NCBI RefSeq assembly: GCF_004216755.1
Contig: NZ_SGWZ01000003.1
Location: forward strand, 310,001 to 374,000
DNA from: Kerstersia gyiorum
GTDB lineage: Bacteria > Pseudomonadota > Gammaproteobacteria > Burkholderiales > Burkholderiaceae_B
Direction of reading: 5' to 3'
Length of the DNA: 64,000 nucleotides
Both the position numbers and the translations under genes were made by a program. Below, one piece after another: positions 45,987 to 53,705 of this stretch. The notes below the pieces were generated by a model. That model did not search any database and was not told the origin of the DNA. It saw only the letters and a list, made by a program, of their open reading frames with translations. The number at the start of each line of letters is the position of its first letter. Position 1 is the stretch's first letter.

Positions 45987-46790
45987 GTGGAGAAATCCTC
46001 TCACGACACCGTGCTCGTCAGTCTGGAGCAAGGCGTACTGCGCCTGACCCTGAATCGCCCCGACAAACTGAACTCGTTCAACGAAGACATGCATCTGGCG
46101 CTGCGCGCCGGGCTGGATCGTGCCGAACAGGACAGCGCCGTGCGCGCCGTGCTGCTGACGGGCGCCGGCCGTGGTTTCTGCGCCGGCCAGGACCTGGGTG
46201 ACCGCGATCCGCGCAAGAGCGGCGGCAGCGCCCCCGACCTCGGCGCCACCATCGAAAAGTTCTACAACCCCCTGGTCCGCCAGATCCGCCGCCTGGAAAA
46301 ACCCGTGATCTGCGCGGTCAATGGCGTGGCTGCCGGCGCCGGCGCCAATCTGGCCCTGGTCTGCGACATTGTCCTGGCAGCGCGTTCAGCCCGCTTCATT
46401 CAGGCCTTTTCCAAGATCGGCCTGGTACCGGATTCCGGTGGCACCTGGAGCCTGCCACGCCTGCTGGGCGAAGCCCGCGCCAAGGCGCTGGCCCTGACCG
46501 CTGCACCGCTGAACGCCGAGACCGCTGCCGACTGGGGTCTGATCTGGCGCGCCGTCGATGACGCAGCGCTGCAGGAAGAAGCCCTCAAACTGGCTCAGCA
46601 ACTGGCACAGGGCCCCACTCGTGGCCTGGGCCTGACCAAGCGTGCAATCCAGGCGGCATCCACCAACAGCCTGGACCAACAGCTCGACCTGGAACGCGAC
46701 CTGCAGCGTGAAGCCGGACGCAGCCACGACTACGCCGAAGGCGTCGCCGCCTTTCTGGACAAGCGTCCTGCCGTCTTCAAGGGGAACTGA
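45987..46790 (+). CDS. paaG: PaaG, ring-1,2-epoxyphenylacetyl-CoA isomerase
   Basis: 267 residues, GTG start with AAGGAGACAAC upstream. Crotonase fold with oxyanion loop GAGRGFCAGQDLGD and VNGVAAGAGANLALVCDI, and the catalytic Asp in KIGLVPDSGGTWSLPRLLG. Isomerises the epoxide to oxepin-CoA. First gene of paaG-paaI-paaK. Confidence 0.95.
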   Translation: MEKSSHDTVLVSLEQGVLRLTLNRPDKLNSFNEDMHLALRAGLDRAEQDSAVRAVLLTGAGRGFCAGQDLGDRDPRKSGGSAPDLGATIEKFYNPLVRQIRRLEKPVICAVNGVAAGAGANLALVCDIVLAARSARFIQAFSKIGLVPDSGGTWSLPRLLGEARAKALALTAAPLNAETAADWGLIWRAVDDAALQEEALKLAQQLAQGPTRGLGLTKRAIQAASTNSLDQQLDLERDLQREAGRSHDYAEGVAAFLDKRPAVFKGN

Positions 46791-46791
46791 G

Positions 46792-47247
46792 ATGGACATC
46801 AGCACCTTGAGCCCGCAAGCCCTGGCGCGTGCCTGTGCGCAAGCCATGTGGGAGGATGACCGCGCCACCCAGCACCTGGACATGAAGCTGGACCTGGAAC
46901 AAATCGGCCCCGGTACGGCAACCATTCAGATGCGTATCGACGCCAGCATGCTCAATGGCCACCGTACCTGTCACGGCGGCTATATGTTCACGCTGGCCGA
47001 CTCGGCCTTTGCCTTCGCGTGCAATACCTATAACCAGCGCGCCGTCGCGCAGCACTGTTCCGTCAGCTTCCTCGCCCCCGCGTTCGAAAACGACGTTCTG
47101 ACAGCCACGGCGCGCGAAATCAGCCGCAGCGGCCGCAGCGGCATTTATGACGTGGTCATCCGCAATCAGGATGGCGCCCATATCGCTGAATTCCGCGGCC
47201 TGTCCCGGACCATCAAAGGCACCTTGCTGCCGGAAGCGAACCCCTGA
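46792..47247 (+). CDS. paaI: PaaI, hydroxyphenylacetyl-CoA thioesterase
   Basis: 151 residues, hotdog thioesterase starting MDISTLSPQALARACA, one base after the paaG stop. Catalytic region GHRTCHGGYMFTLADSAFAFAC with the family HGG motif. Releases CoA from dead-end hydroxylated phenylacetyl-CoA products. Confidence 0.95.
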   Translation: MDISTLSPQALARACAQAMWEDDRATQHLDMKLDLEQIGPGTATIQMRIDASMLNGHRTCHGGYMFTLADSAFAFACNTYNQRAVAQHCSVSFLAPAFENDVLTATAREISRSGRSGIYDVVIRNQDGAHIAEFRGLSRTIKGTLLPEANP

Positions 47248-47349
47248 ATACCCGTTGCCGGCAGTAGACCGACACGAAAGAACCAGACCGCAGCACGCCA
47301 ACGCGCTGCGGCCTATCGCAAGAATCAGAAGCCATAGCAGGAGACAAAC

Positions 47350-48660
47350 ATGGAAAACCTGGCGCCTCGCAAAGAGGATCTCGATCCGATTGAAATCGCT
47401 TCGCGCGATGAACTGGCCGCACTCCAGCTGGAGCGCATGAAATGGTCGCTGACCCACGCTTACGAGAATTCGCCGTTCTACCGCAAGCGTTTCGATGACG
47501 CCGGCGTCCATCCTTCCGACCTGAAAACGCTGTCTGATCTCTCCAAGTTCCCGTTCACCTACAAGACCGATCTGCGCGATACCTATCCGTTCGGCATGTT
47601 CGCCGTGCCGCGTGAACAACTGGTACGCATCCACGCCTCGTCGGGCACGACCGGCAAGCCCACTGTGGTCGGCTACACCCGCAACGACATCGACACCTGG
47701 GCCACCGTCATGGCGCGCTGTATCCGCGCAGCCGGCGGCCGCCCGGGCGACATCATGCACAATGCCTACGGCTATGGCCTGTTCACGGGCGGCCTGGGCG
47801 CCCACTACGGCGCGGAAAAGCTGGGCTGCACGGTGGTGCCCATCTCCGGTGGCATGACCGAGCGCCAGGTGTCGCTCATCAATGACTTCCAGGCGCGCAT
47901 CATCATGGTGACGCCGTCCTACATGCTGTCCATCCTGGACGAATTCAAGCGCCAAGGCATGGACCCGCGCGAATGCTCGCTGGCGGTAGGCATCTTCGGC
48001 GCCGAACCGTGGACCAACGCCATGCGCCTGGAAATCGAACAGGCCTTCGACATGCACGCCGTAGACATCTATGGCCTGTCGGAAGTCATGGGCCCGGGCG
48101 TGGCCAACGAGTGCGTCGAAACCAAGGATGGCCTGCACATCTGGGAAGACCACTTCTACCCCGAAATCATCGACCCCGTTACCGGCGAAGTCCTGCCTGA
48201 CGGCGAACAGGGCGAACTGGTCTTCACCACGCTGACCAAGGAAGGCCTGCCCATCATTCGCTACCGTACCCGTGACCTGACGCGCCTGCTGCCTGGCACG
48301 GCACGCACCATGCGCCGCATGGAAAAAATCACCGGCCGCAGCGACGACATGATCATCCTGCGCGGCGTGAATGTCTTCCCGACCCAGATCGAAGAACAGA
48401 TCCTCAAGTGCAAGGGCCTGGCGCCGCACTTCCAGATCGAGTTGAGCCGCAATGGCCGCATGGACAACATGACGGTGCACGTGGAATGCCAGGCCGATGC
48501 CTGCGACGATCAGGCCCGGGCACGTTCCGCCAAGGAACTGGCACACCACATCAAGAGCATTGTCGGCATCAGCACCCTGGTGGATGTCACGCTGCCTGGC
48601 GCCGTGGTCCGCTCCGAAGGCAAGGCCAAGCGCGTCGTCGACAACCGGCCGAAGCGCTAA
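47350..48660 (+). CDS. paaK: PaaK, phenylacetate-CoA ligase
   Basis: 436 residues. Adenylate-forming enzyme with P-loop SSGTTGKPTVVGYTRND, LSEVMGPGVANEC, and the C-terminal GRSDDMIILRGVNVFPTQIE. Activates phenylacetate to phenylacetyl-CoA, the entry step of the pathway and the source of the PaaX/PaaR effector. 102 bp after paaI. Confidence 0.97.
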   Translation: MENLAPRKEDLDPIEIASRDELAALQLERMKWSLTHAYENSPFYRKRFDDAGVHPSDLKTLSDLSKFPFTYKTDLRDTYPFGMFAVPREQLVRIHASSGTTGKPTVVGYTRNDIDTWATVMARCIRAAGGRPGDIMHNAYGYGLFTGGLGAHYGAEKLGCTVVPISGGMTERQVSLINDFQARIIMVTPSYMLSILDEFKRQGMDPRECSLAVGIFGAEPWTNAMRLEIEQAFDMHAVDIYGLSEVMGPGVANECVETKDGLHIWEDHFYPEIIDPVTGEVLPDGEQGELVFTTLTKEGLPIIRYRTRDLTRLLPGTARTMRRMEKITGRSDDMIILRGVNVFPTQIEEQILKCKGLAPHFQIELSRNGRMDNMTVHVECQADACDDQARARSAKELAHHIKSIVGISTLVDVTLPGAVVRSEGKAKRVVDNRPKR

Positions 48661-49112
48661 GCCAATCCGTACCGCCGGCATGCGGCGGACACCCGCGCAT
48701 CCTTCCACCAAAAGCGCGGGACACCCGCATGCCGCGCCAGGCACTGCCCTGGCGCAGGCCCCACCGTTCCAGGCAACAAAAAATGACGGTCCTGCAGGAC
48801 CGGGACCTGGACGAAGGCCGCCTCCGGCAGCGGAATGCGGTAACATCGGCCACAGCGTGGCGCCGTTTTGTTTGCGGCGTTTGAGTGGCCGGATACCGCC
48901 CATGCCTTAGGCGCCGCCCCCGCACTGCCTGCCAGACAACGCTGGCCGGCCCTGCGGGGCGGCCTTCCGTTGCATCGCCGGCATGCCGCCAGGTTGCGCC
49001 GTCCTCCGGCAAGACCTGCTACGGACCGGCCAGCCCGCGCCGCTTGCGGCGCAGCGGGTGCCGTGATCCCGGCCACTCAGAATAATTACTATTAATAGGA
49101 CGATATATCAGC
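48661..49112. other. Non-coding region between paaK and paaR with inverted repeats
   Basis: 452 bp with no credible gene. Contains a long interrupted hairpin (arms 48677-48698 and 48714-48733: GGCATGCGG and CCCGCGC paired with their complements), a perfect 16-bp palindrome CGGTCCTGCAGGACCG at 48787-48802, and a 7-bp hairpin GCGCCGC-tt-GCGGCGC at 49037-49052. The first is a likely GC-rich terminator after paaK (no T-run); the AT-rich stretch at 49078-49105 is the probable paaR promoter. Confidence 0.55.
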
Positions 49113-49715
49113 ATGGCACGCACGCGCGCGGCAGATTTCGAAGAAAAACAGCGCAGCATCCTGACCAGTGCCGCCGCAGTCTTTGCGGAACTGGGCATGG
49201 AAAAGGCATCCATGGCACAGATCGCCTCACGCAGCAAAGTCTCGAAGGCACTGCTCTACCACTACTACCCCAGCAAAGACGCCCTGATCTTTGACATTAT
49301 CCGCAGCCACCTCGAAGAGCTGGATCACGCCCTGGAAATTACCGCAGAGGAAAGCAAGGGCGACGACGCAGAAACCCGCCTGCGCAAGCTGGTACGGCAA
49401 ATCCTCGAGTGCTACCGCGATGCGGACGACATGCACAAGGTTCAGCTCAACCGTTCAGGCTCGCTGACCGAAGAACAGGCACAGGAACTCAACCTGCTGG
49501 AACGGCGGATCGTACGCAGGATTTCTGCGGTCATCTACGAGATCAACCCGCAACTGGACGAAAACCGCCCCTTGCTCAAGCCCGTCACCATGTCGCTGTT
49601 CGGCATGCTGAACTGGGTTTATATGTGGTTCCGCCCCGATGGCCCGGTCAGCCGCGAGGAATATGCGGATATCGCCACCACACTGGTGCTGGAAGGGTTG
49701 AAGGCCATCCGCTGA
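49113..49715 (+). CDS. paaR: PaaR-type TetR transcriptional regulator
   Basis: 200 residues. N-terminal TetR helix-turn-helix (AAAVFAELGMEKASMAQIAS, SKVSKALLYHYYPSKDALIF) and a ligand domain that resembles PaaR proteins found beside paaK in betaproteobacteria (LDENRPLLKPVTMSLFGMLN). Expected to bind phenylacetyl-CoA and derepress paa operons. I see no copy of the 16-base operator in its own promoter, so autoregulation is not evident. Confidence 0.88.
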   Translation: MARTRAADFEEKQRSILTSAAAVFAELGMEKASMAQIASRSKVSKALLYHYYPSKDALIFDIIRSHLEELDHALEITAEESKGDDAETRLRKLVRQILECYRDADDMHKVQLNRSGSLTEEQAQELNLLERRIVRRISAVIYEINPQLDENRPLLKPVTMSLFGMLNWVYMWFRPDGPVSREEYADIATTLVLEGLKAIR

Positions 49716-49830
49716 CATCCGCTGCGCCCCATGTGAGGACGCCGGTAAAGACAGGGCAGCCATGCCGGGCATATAGGCCCCTGGCATCGCTGCCCTGCGG
49801 TATTGCCACCTGCGACGGCAATCGCCGGAT

Positions 49831-51093
49831 TCAGGCGCGGGCGTCACTCGCCAAAACCCGCCGCGCGGCAACCTCCACCTTGGCTCGTGCACGCCAGGCC
49901 AGCACGCAGGCGCACAATACGCCGCAAGCTAGGCAAGCCAGCATTCCCGTCTGCCCGAGGTGATCCAGCAGCCAGCCGGCTGCGACAGGCACAGCCAGGC
50001 GGGTCACGGTAAACAAGCTGGATTGCAAGCCATAATCCGAGGCATTGCGCTGACGTCGCGTGAAGAACAAGGTCAAGCCGAACATCAAAGCCGACACCGC
50101 TCCCATGGCCGCAGCCAGCAGCAAGGCGCTGCCGATCAGCCAGACGCCCCCCAGGCGCAAGCCTATGATGGCGGTCAACAGCAGCAGCGCCACCAGGGCT
50201 GCCAGCAAATAGCAGAATACTGCCCTGCCAGCGCCCAGCCACATCGCCAGCCGTCCCCCCAGGAGACTGAACACGGCCCCCGTCAGCCCCCCGACGATAC
50301 CGATGATGAACGCTACCTGCTCCAGCGGCATCCCCTGATCCAGCATCAGCGGCTTGAGGTATAGCCAGGCCGCGCCCAGGAATGGAAAACCCATCAGCAA
50401 AAGCCAGGTCCACTGCCGTGCCCCCGCCTGACTGAAGAAGCCGATCCAGTCGGCCACAAACCCTTCCAACGGCGCTTCGTCCTGCCTGGCGGATGCTGCC
50501 GAAGGTAGCGGCAAGCCAGCCTGCCCGCGCAGCCATAGAAAAGGCAGGCATCCCAGCGCCAGGGCAGCCCCCATCAGCCAGAACGGCATCTGCCAGCCAT
50601 GATGGGCCTGCACCAGAATCATGATACCGCCCCCGATGATGGCTCCCAGGAACAAGGCCGCCGAACGGATGCTCCCGGCGCGCAATTGCTCGCCACGCGG
50701 CAGGCACTGGACTGCCAGCGCATTGAGCGGAATGTCAGCCCAGGTGGTAGCGATACTGATGGCGAAAGTCAGCCCGAAGAGCCACAGCGGCTGACTGATC
50801 AGGTTCTGCCTGCCAATCTGCCAGTACAGCACAAGCACCACCAGGCACAGCCCCAGCAACCAGTTCACAAAATGTCCGTGGCCCAGCCGCACCCGCTGCA
50901 CCGGCACGGCAAACAGGAACTTGAAGATCGCTGGAAGCGCCGCCAGCTGGAACAGGCCGATTTCCGTCCCGCTCCAGCCATGCTGGCGCATGACCAGCGG
51001 CATGCCGAACATCAAATAGATGCTGGGCACGGTCAGTGCCAGGTTCAGCCAGCCAAACAACAGCTGCAAACCGAATATCCGGGTCTTGTTCAC
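49831..51093 (-). CDS. MFS transporter, possibly RhtX/FptX-type siderophore importer
   Basis: 420 residues from a GTG that overlaps the methyltransferase stop (GTGA), implying translational coupling; the frame is open 19 codons further up. Twelve-segment MFS with FQLAALPAIFKFLFAVPVQR after segment two, which resembles AmpG and RhtX/FptX permeases, and IGIVGGLTGAVFSLLGGRLA. RhtX/FptX proteins import ferric siderophores across the inner membrane without ATP. The AraC/PchR-like regulator and TonB receptor nearby support an iron role, but the substrate is unproven. Confidence 0.78.
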   Translation of the reverse strand: MNKTRIFGLQLLFGWLNLALTVPSIYLMFGMPLVMRQHGWSGTEIGLFQLAALPAIFKFLFAVPVQRVRLGHGHFVNWLLGLCLVVLVLYWQIGRQNLISQPLWLFGLTFAISIATTWADIPLNALAVQCLPRGEQLRAGSIRSAALFLGAIIGGGIMILVQAHHGWQMPFWLMGAALALGCLPFLWLRGQAGLPLPSAASARQDEAPLEGFVADWIGFFSQAGARQWTWLLLMGFPFLGAAWLYLKPLMLDQGMPLEQVAFIIGIVGGLTGAVFSLLGGRLAMWLGAGRAVFCYLLAALVALLLLTAIIGLRLGGVWLIGSALLLAAAMGAVSALMFGLTLFFTRRQRNASDYGLQSSLFTVTRLAVPVAAGWLLDHLGQTGMLACLACGVLCACVLAWRARAKVEVAARRVLASDARA

Positions 51094-52187
51094 ATTGTCC
51101 GCCTTGCCTTGCGGGCCACCAGCGCCGTTACCGGGGCCACAGGGAAACAAATATCACCGGCCAGTTCCACGCTGGCAAAACCCGCCTGCCTCAATTGTCC
51201 GGCCATTTCTCGCGCCGGCAAGACATGACGCCCCATCATGCGCATATTGAGGTAATAGGCCAGCACCCGGTGATCCGGCAGCACCGCGCTATCACCATCG
51301 ACCTGCGCATGACAGCAGACCAGTACCCCGCCTGGTTTCAGGGCGCGGAACAAGCGCGCGAGCAAGGCGGGCACGTCGGGCACGAAATGCAGCACCGAGG
51401 AGCACCAGATCAAGTCATAGCCCTGCCCGACCTCATCGCGGGCAATATCGCCCCCCTGCGCGCGCAAGCGGCTGGCCAGGCCCGCGGCGTCGATATTTTC
51501 CTGGGCCACGGCAGCCACTTCCGGATACTCAAACACCACGCCTTCCAGCATGGGCAGGCGCTGTGCCAGCGCCACTGCCACCAGCCCCGGCCCGCCGCCC
51601 AGATCCAGCAAATGCCGGCTCTCCGGATACTCCGGCAGGCGCTCCAACACAGACAGCGCGCCCTGGATCGACGCCGCACGCTGCTCCTGCGCAATCTGCA
51701 AGCGCGCCGCTGCCGCCCAGGCCCGGCCCGCAGCTCCCGGGACAGCCGGCGCTTGCGCCGCAACTGAACCGCCCTCATCCGGTAGCAACAACGCATCGAG
51801 CTGTGCGCCAGACTGCCGCAATACCTTGTGCCGGTATAGCAGCGCATCCCCGCAATACAAAGGCGAAGCCAAGGACAGATAAGGCGCCAGGGCAGGCGCC
51901 AGGCGATAAACAGGCCCGGCGTCAGCAATCCTGCCAGCGGCGTCAACTGAAGCCTCGACGCGTTCCACCACGCCCATGGCCCACAGCAATTCGATCAGCT
52001 TTTCCAGGCGCCCGGCATCCACTGCCAGCGCACGTGCCAGCTCAGCCATCCCACGGCAACGCGCCAGCTGCTCCGGAAGCTGCAATTGCAATGCCACACG
52101 CAGGGCGTCCGCTTCCAGCCCTGCCAGCTGCCTGTCCCAGTACACCTGCAGCGGATGTTCCTGCGCCACAGCAATTCCAGCACTCAT
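51090..52187 (-). CDS. SAM-dependent methyltransferase
   Basis: 365 residues from the ATG with GGAGG upstream (MSAGIAVAQEHPLQVYWDRQ). N-terminal helical dimerisation-type domain (about 10-150) and a Rossmann methyltransferase domain with SAM motif LLDLGGGPGLVAVALAQ, VVFEYPEVAAVAQ, GGDIARDEVGQGYDLIWCSS and LKPGGVLVCCH, the O-methyltransferase-2 layout. Substrate unknown. Coupled to the MFS gene and divergent from the AraC regulator, with Fur-box-like sites between. Confidence 0.88.
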   Translation of the reverse strand: MSAGIAVAQEHPLQVYWDRQLAGLEADALRVALQLQLPEQLARCRGMAELARALAVDAGRLEKLIELLWAMGVVERVEASVDAAGRIADAGPVYRLAPALAPYLSLASPLYCGDALLYRHKVLRQSGAQLDALLLPDEGGSVAAQAPAVPGAAGRAWAAAARLQIAQEQRAASIQGALSVLERLPEYPESRHLLDLGGGPGLVAVALAQRLPMLEGVVFEYPEVAAVAQENIDAAGLASRLRAQGGDIARDEVGQGYDLIWCSSVLHFVPDVPALLARLFRALKPGGVLVCCHAQVDGDSAVLPDHRVLAYYLNMRMMGRHVLPAREMAGQLRQAGFASVELAGDICFPVAPVTALVARKARRTM

Positions 52188-52246
52188 GAGCGGCCTCCGC
52201 CAATCGTTTCCGAACGGCACGGGAACGTACCGAATAAAATAATCAA

Positions 52247-52265
52247 CTCATTGATAATCATGGAT
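52247..52265. promoter_or_regulatory. Partial Fur-box-like site
   Basis: CTCATTGATAATCATGGAT contains the uninterrupted core TGATAATCAT of the Fur consensus (11 of 19 overall). Lies 60 bp before the methyltransferase start. Together with the site at 52321 it suggests iron control of this divergent promoter. Confidence 0.45.
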
Positions 52266-52320
52266 TTTTAAGAAAAAAGATGATGTATTAAGCACATCTC
52301 GATAACCAAACAATGATATA

Positions 52321-52339
52321 TTTAATGAGAATTATTAAT
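52321..52339. promoter_or_regulatory. Fur-box-like site upstream of AraC regulator
   Basis: TTTAATGAGAATTATTAAT matches 13 of 19 consensus Fur-box positions. It is centred about 95 bp before the AraC start and lies in an AT-rich stretch (52225-52345) that also carries the promoters of both divergent units. Confidence 0.55.
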
Positions 52340-52424
52340 TTTTGTTCTATGCAAAAAGCATGAAAAAGTATGCGTGGCACTGCAGCGCACCGATACGCAT
52401 GCTTCCTTCCGGAGAATCACAGGG

Positions 52425-53396
52425 ATGAATACTCGCGCAAGCGTCTGCCGCCTCGCCGCCGACGAGCCCCGGGCATACCAGTCCCTGGGGCACGGCAGAA
52501 CCCGCATCCAGTTGCCCGAAGACCTGGGGCGCTGCTTTCATGACTTTCTCGAACTGGAACCTGGCCTGGGCTTGGGCCGCCTGCACTACCATCCGCTGCA
52601 ATCGCTGGTCGAGGAAACCAATGGCCCGCACCGGGGCCGCGTCATGGTGGTCACTATCGGCCTGCAAGGCCGTTCCAGCTATCTGGGCCAAGATGCCACC
52701 CGCCTGGAATTCCAGGCCGGCCACACCACCATCACCGCCTTCCAGGCCATTCCTGGCGAGCGACGCTACGAAGCCGGCGATACCGTCGCGCAACTGCGTA
52801 TCGTGGCTGACGAGCAACTCATCCGGAAATACCTGGGCGACACCCGCACCATCCAGCTATTCGGTAACAGCCGCCTCAATCGCCTGGCATTCCGCGCCGG
52901 ATCTCCCATGACCCTGTCGCATGCAGCAGCACTGCTGCGCCATCTGCAAGCCGACCAGGAAGCGCCATCACGGCTGGATCTGCACATCCATGCGCTCAGC
53001 CTGTTGAATGAACAGTTCAACTTGCTTGCACCGCGCCAGGATGCAGCGTCCTGCGCCATGGCGCCACGCGATCTGGAGCGGATAGAGCACGCCCGCGACA
53101 TGCTGGCTGAACACCTCGACAAGCCCCTCACGCTGGACTACCTGGCCACCACCACCGGCCTGAACAAAAACAAGCTCAAGGAAGGCTTTCTGCATCTCTA
53201 CGGTTCGACGCCGGCAGAACTACTGCTGGAACTGCGCATGCGCAAGGCCCATGCCCTGCTGGAAGCCGGTCAGCAAGTCTCGCAGGCGGCTTGGCAGGTG
53301 GGCTACAAATACGCCAACAACTTCACAGTTGCCTTCACCCGCTACTACGGCCAATCCCCCAAGGCGATTTTCGGCAAACGCGTGGAAGACCGCTGA
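52425..53396 (+). CDS. AraC-family regulator, PchR/siderophore type
   Basis: 323 residues from MNTRASVCRLAADEP with GGAGAATCACAGGG ahead. Unique N-terminal sensor domain (about 1-215), C-terminal double helix-turn-helix (TLDYLATTTGLNKNKLKEGF; VSQAAWQVGYKYANNFTVAF; YYGQSPKAIF). The LNKNKLKEGF segment is typical of PchR/YbtA/AlcR-like activators that sense a ferric siderophore. Probably controls the divergent methyltransferase-MFS pair, the downstream TonB receptor locus, or both. Confidence 0.88.
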   Translation: MNTRASVCRLAADEPRAYQSLGHGRTRIQLPEDLGRCFHDFLELEPGLGLGRLHYHPLQSLVEETNGPHRGRVMVVTIGLQGRSSYLGQDATRLEFQAGHTTITAFQAIPGERRYEAGDTVAQLRIVADEQLIRKYLGDTRTIQLFGNSRLNRLAFRAGSPMTLSHAAALLRHLQADQEAPSRLDLHIHALSLLNEQFNLLAPRQDAASCAMAPRDLERIEHARDMLAEHLDKPLTLDYLATTTGLNKNKLKEGFLHLYGSTPAELLLELRMRKAHALLEAGQQVSQAAWQVGYKYANNFTVAFTRYYGQSPKAIFGKRVEDR

Positions 53397-53705
53397 CCCC
53401 CTTGCACCGCGCCTGACCGGCACCGCTCAGCATGCTACCTGCCTGCCCGGGGCGGCCATAGCCGCCCGCGCCCAGCCCCGGCGGCCGCCGCCGCGTCTTC
53501 TCCCCATACCCTCCCAGTCCCCCCTCTCTCCTGTACGCCCCCCCATCTGCCGCCCGCATACGAAATCATGCTTTTTCCATATGAAATCGTATGAGACGCA
53601 TTCTTATTTACAGATAAGATTTGATCCGACATAGCTACTCCAGGACGGCGGCACTCTCCTGACACCCTGCCGTTCACCAACTTCCCCGCTTTCGGATCTG
53701 TCTAC
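53397..53705. other. Promoter region of the TonB receptor / Slam locus
   Basis: 309 bp with no gene. Contains a C-rich stretch (53480-53545), then a Fur-box-like 15-mer TGAGACGCATTCTTA at 53592-53606 (11 of the 14 fixed positions of TGAGAATNATTCTCA). The receptor ATG has no clear ribosome-binding site. Confidence 0.55.
53592..53606. promoter_or_regulatory. Fur-box-like 15-mer before the TonB receptor
   Basis: TGAGACGCATTCTTA against TGAGAATNATTCTCA: 11 of 14 fixed positions agree. Position 100 bp before the receptor start fits iron repression. Eye-counted match, not tested. Confidence 0.5.

Noticed and set aside
46777..48903. 708-codon open frame on the minus strand
   Set aside because: Antisense to paaI and paaK, no recognisable motif and shadow-like composition.
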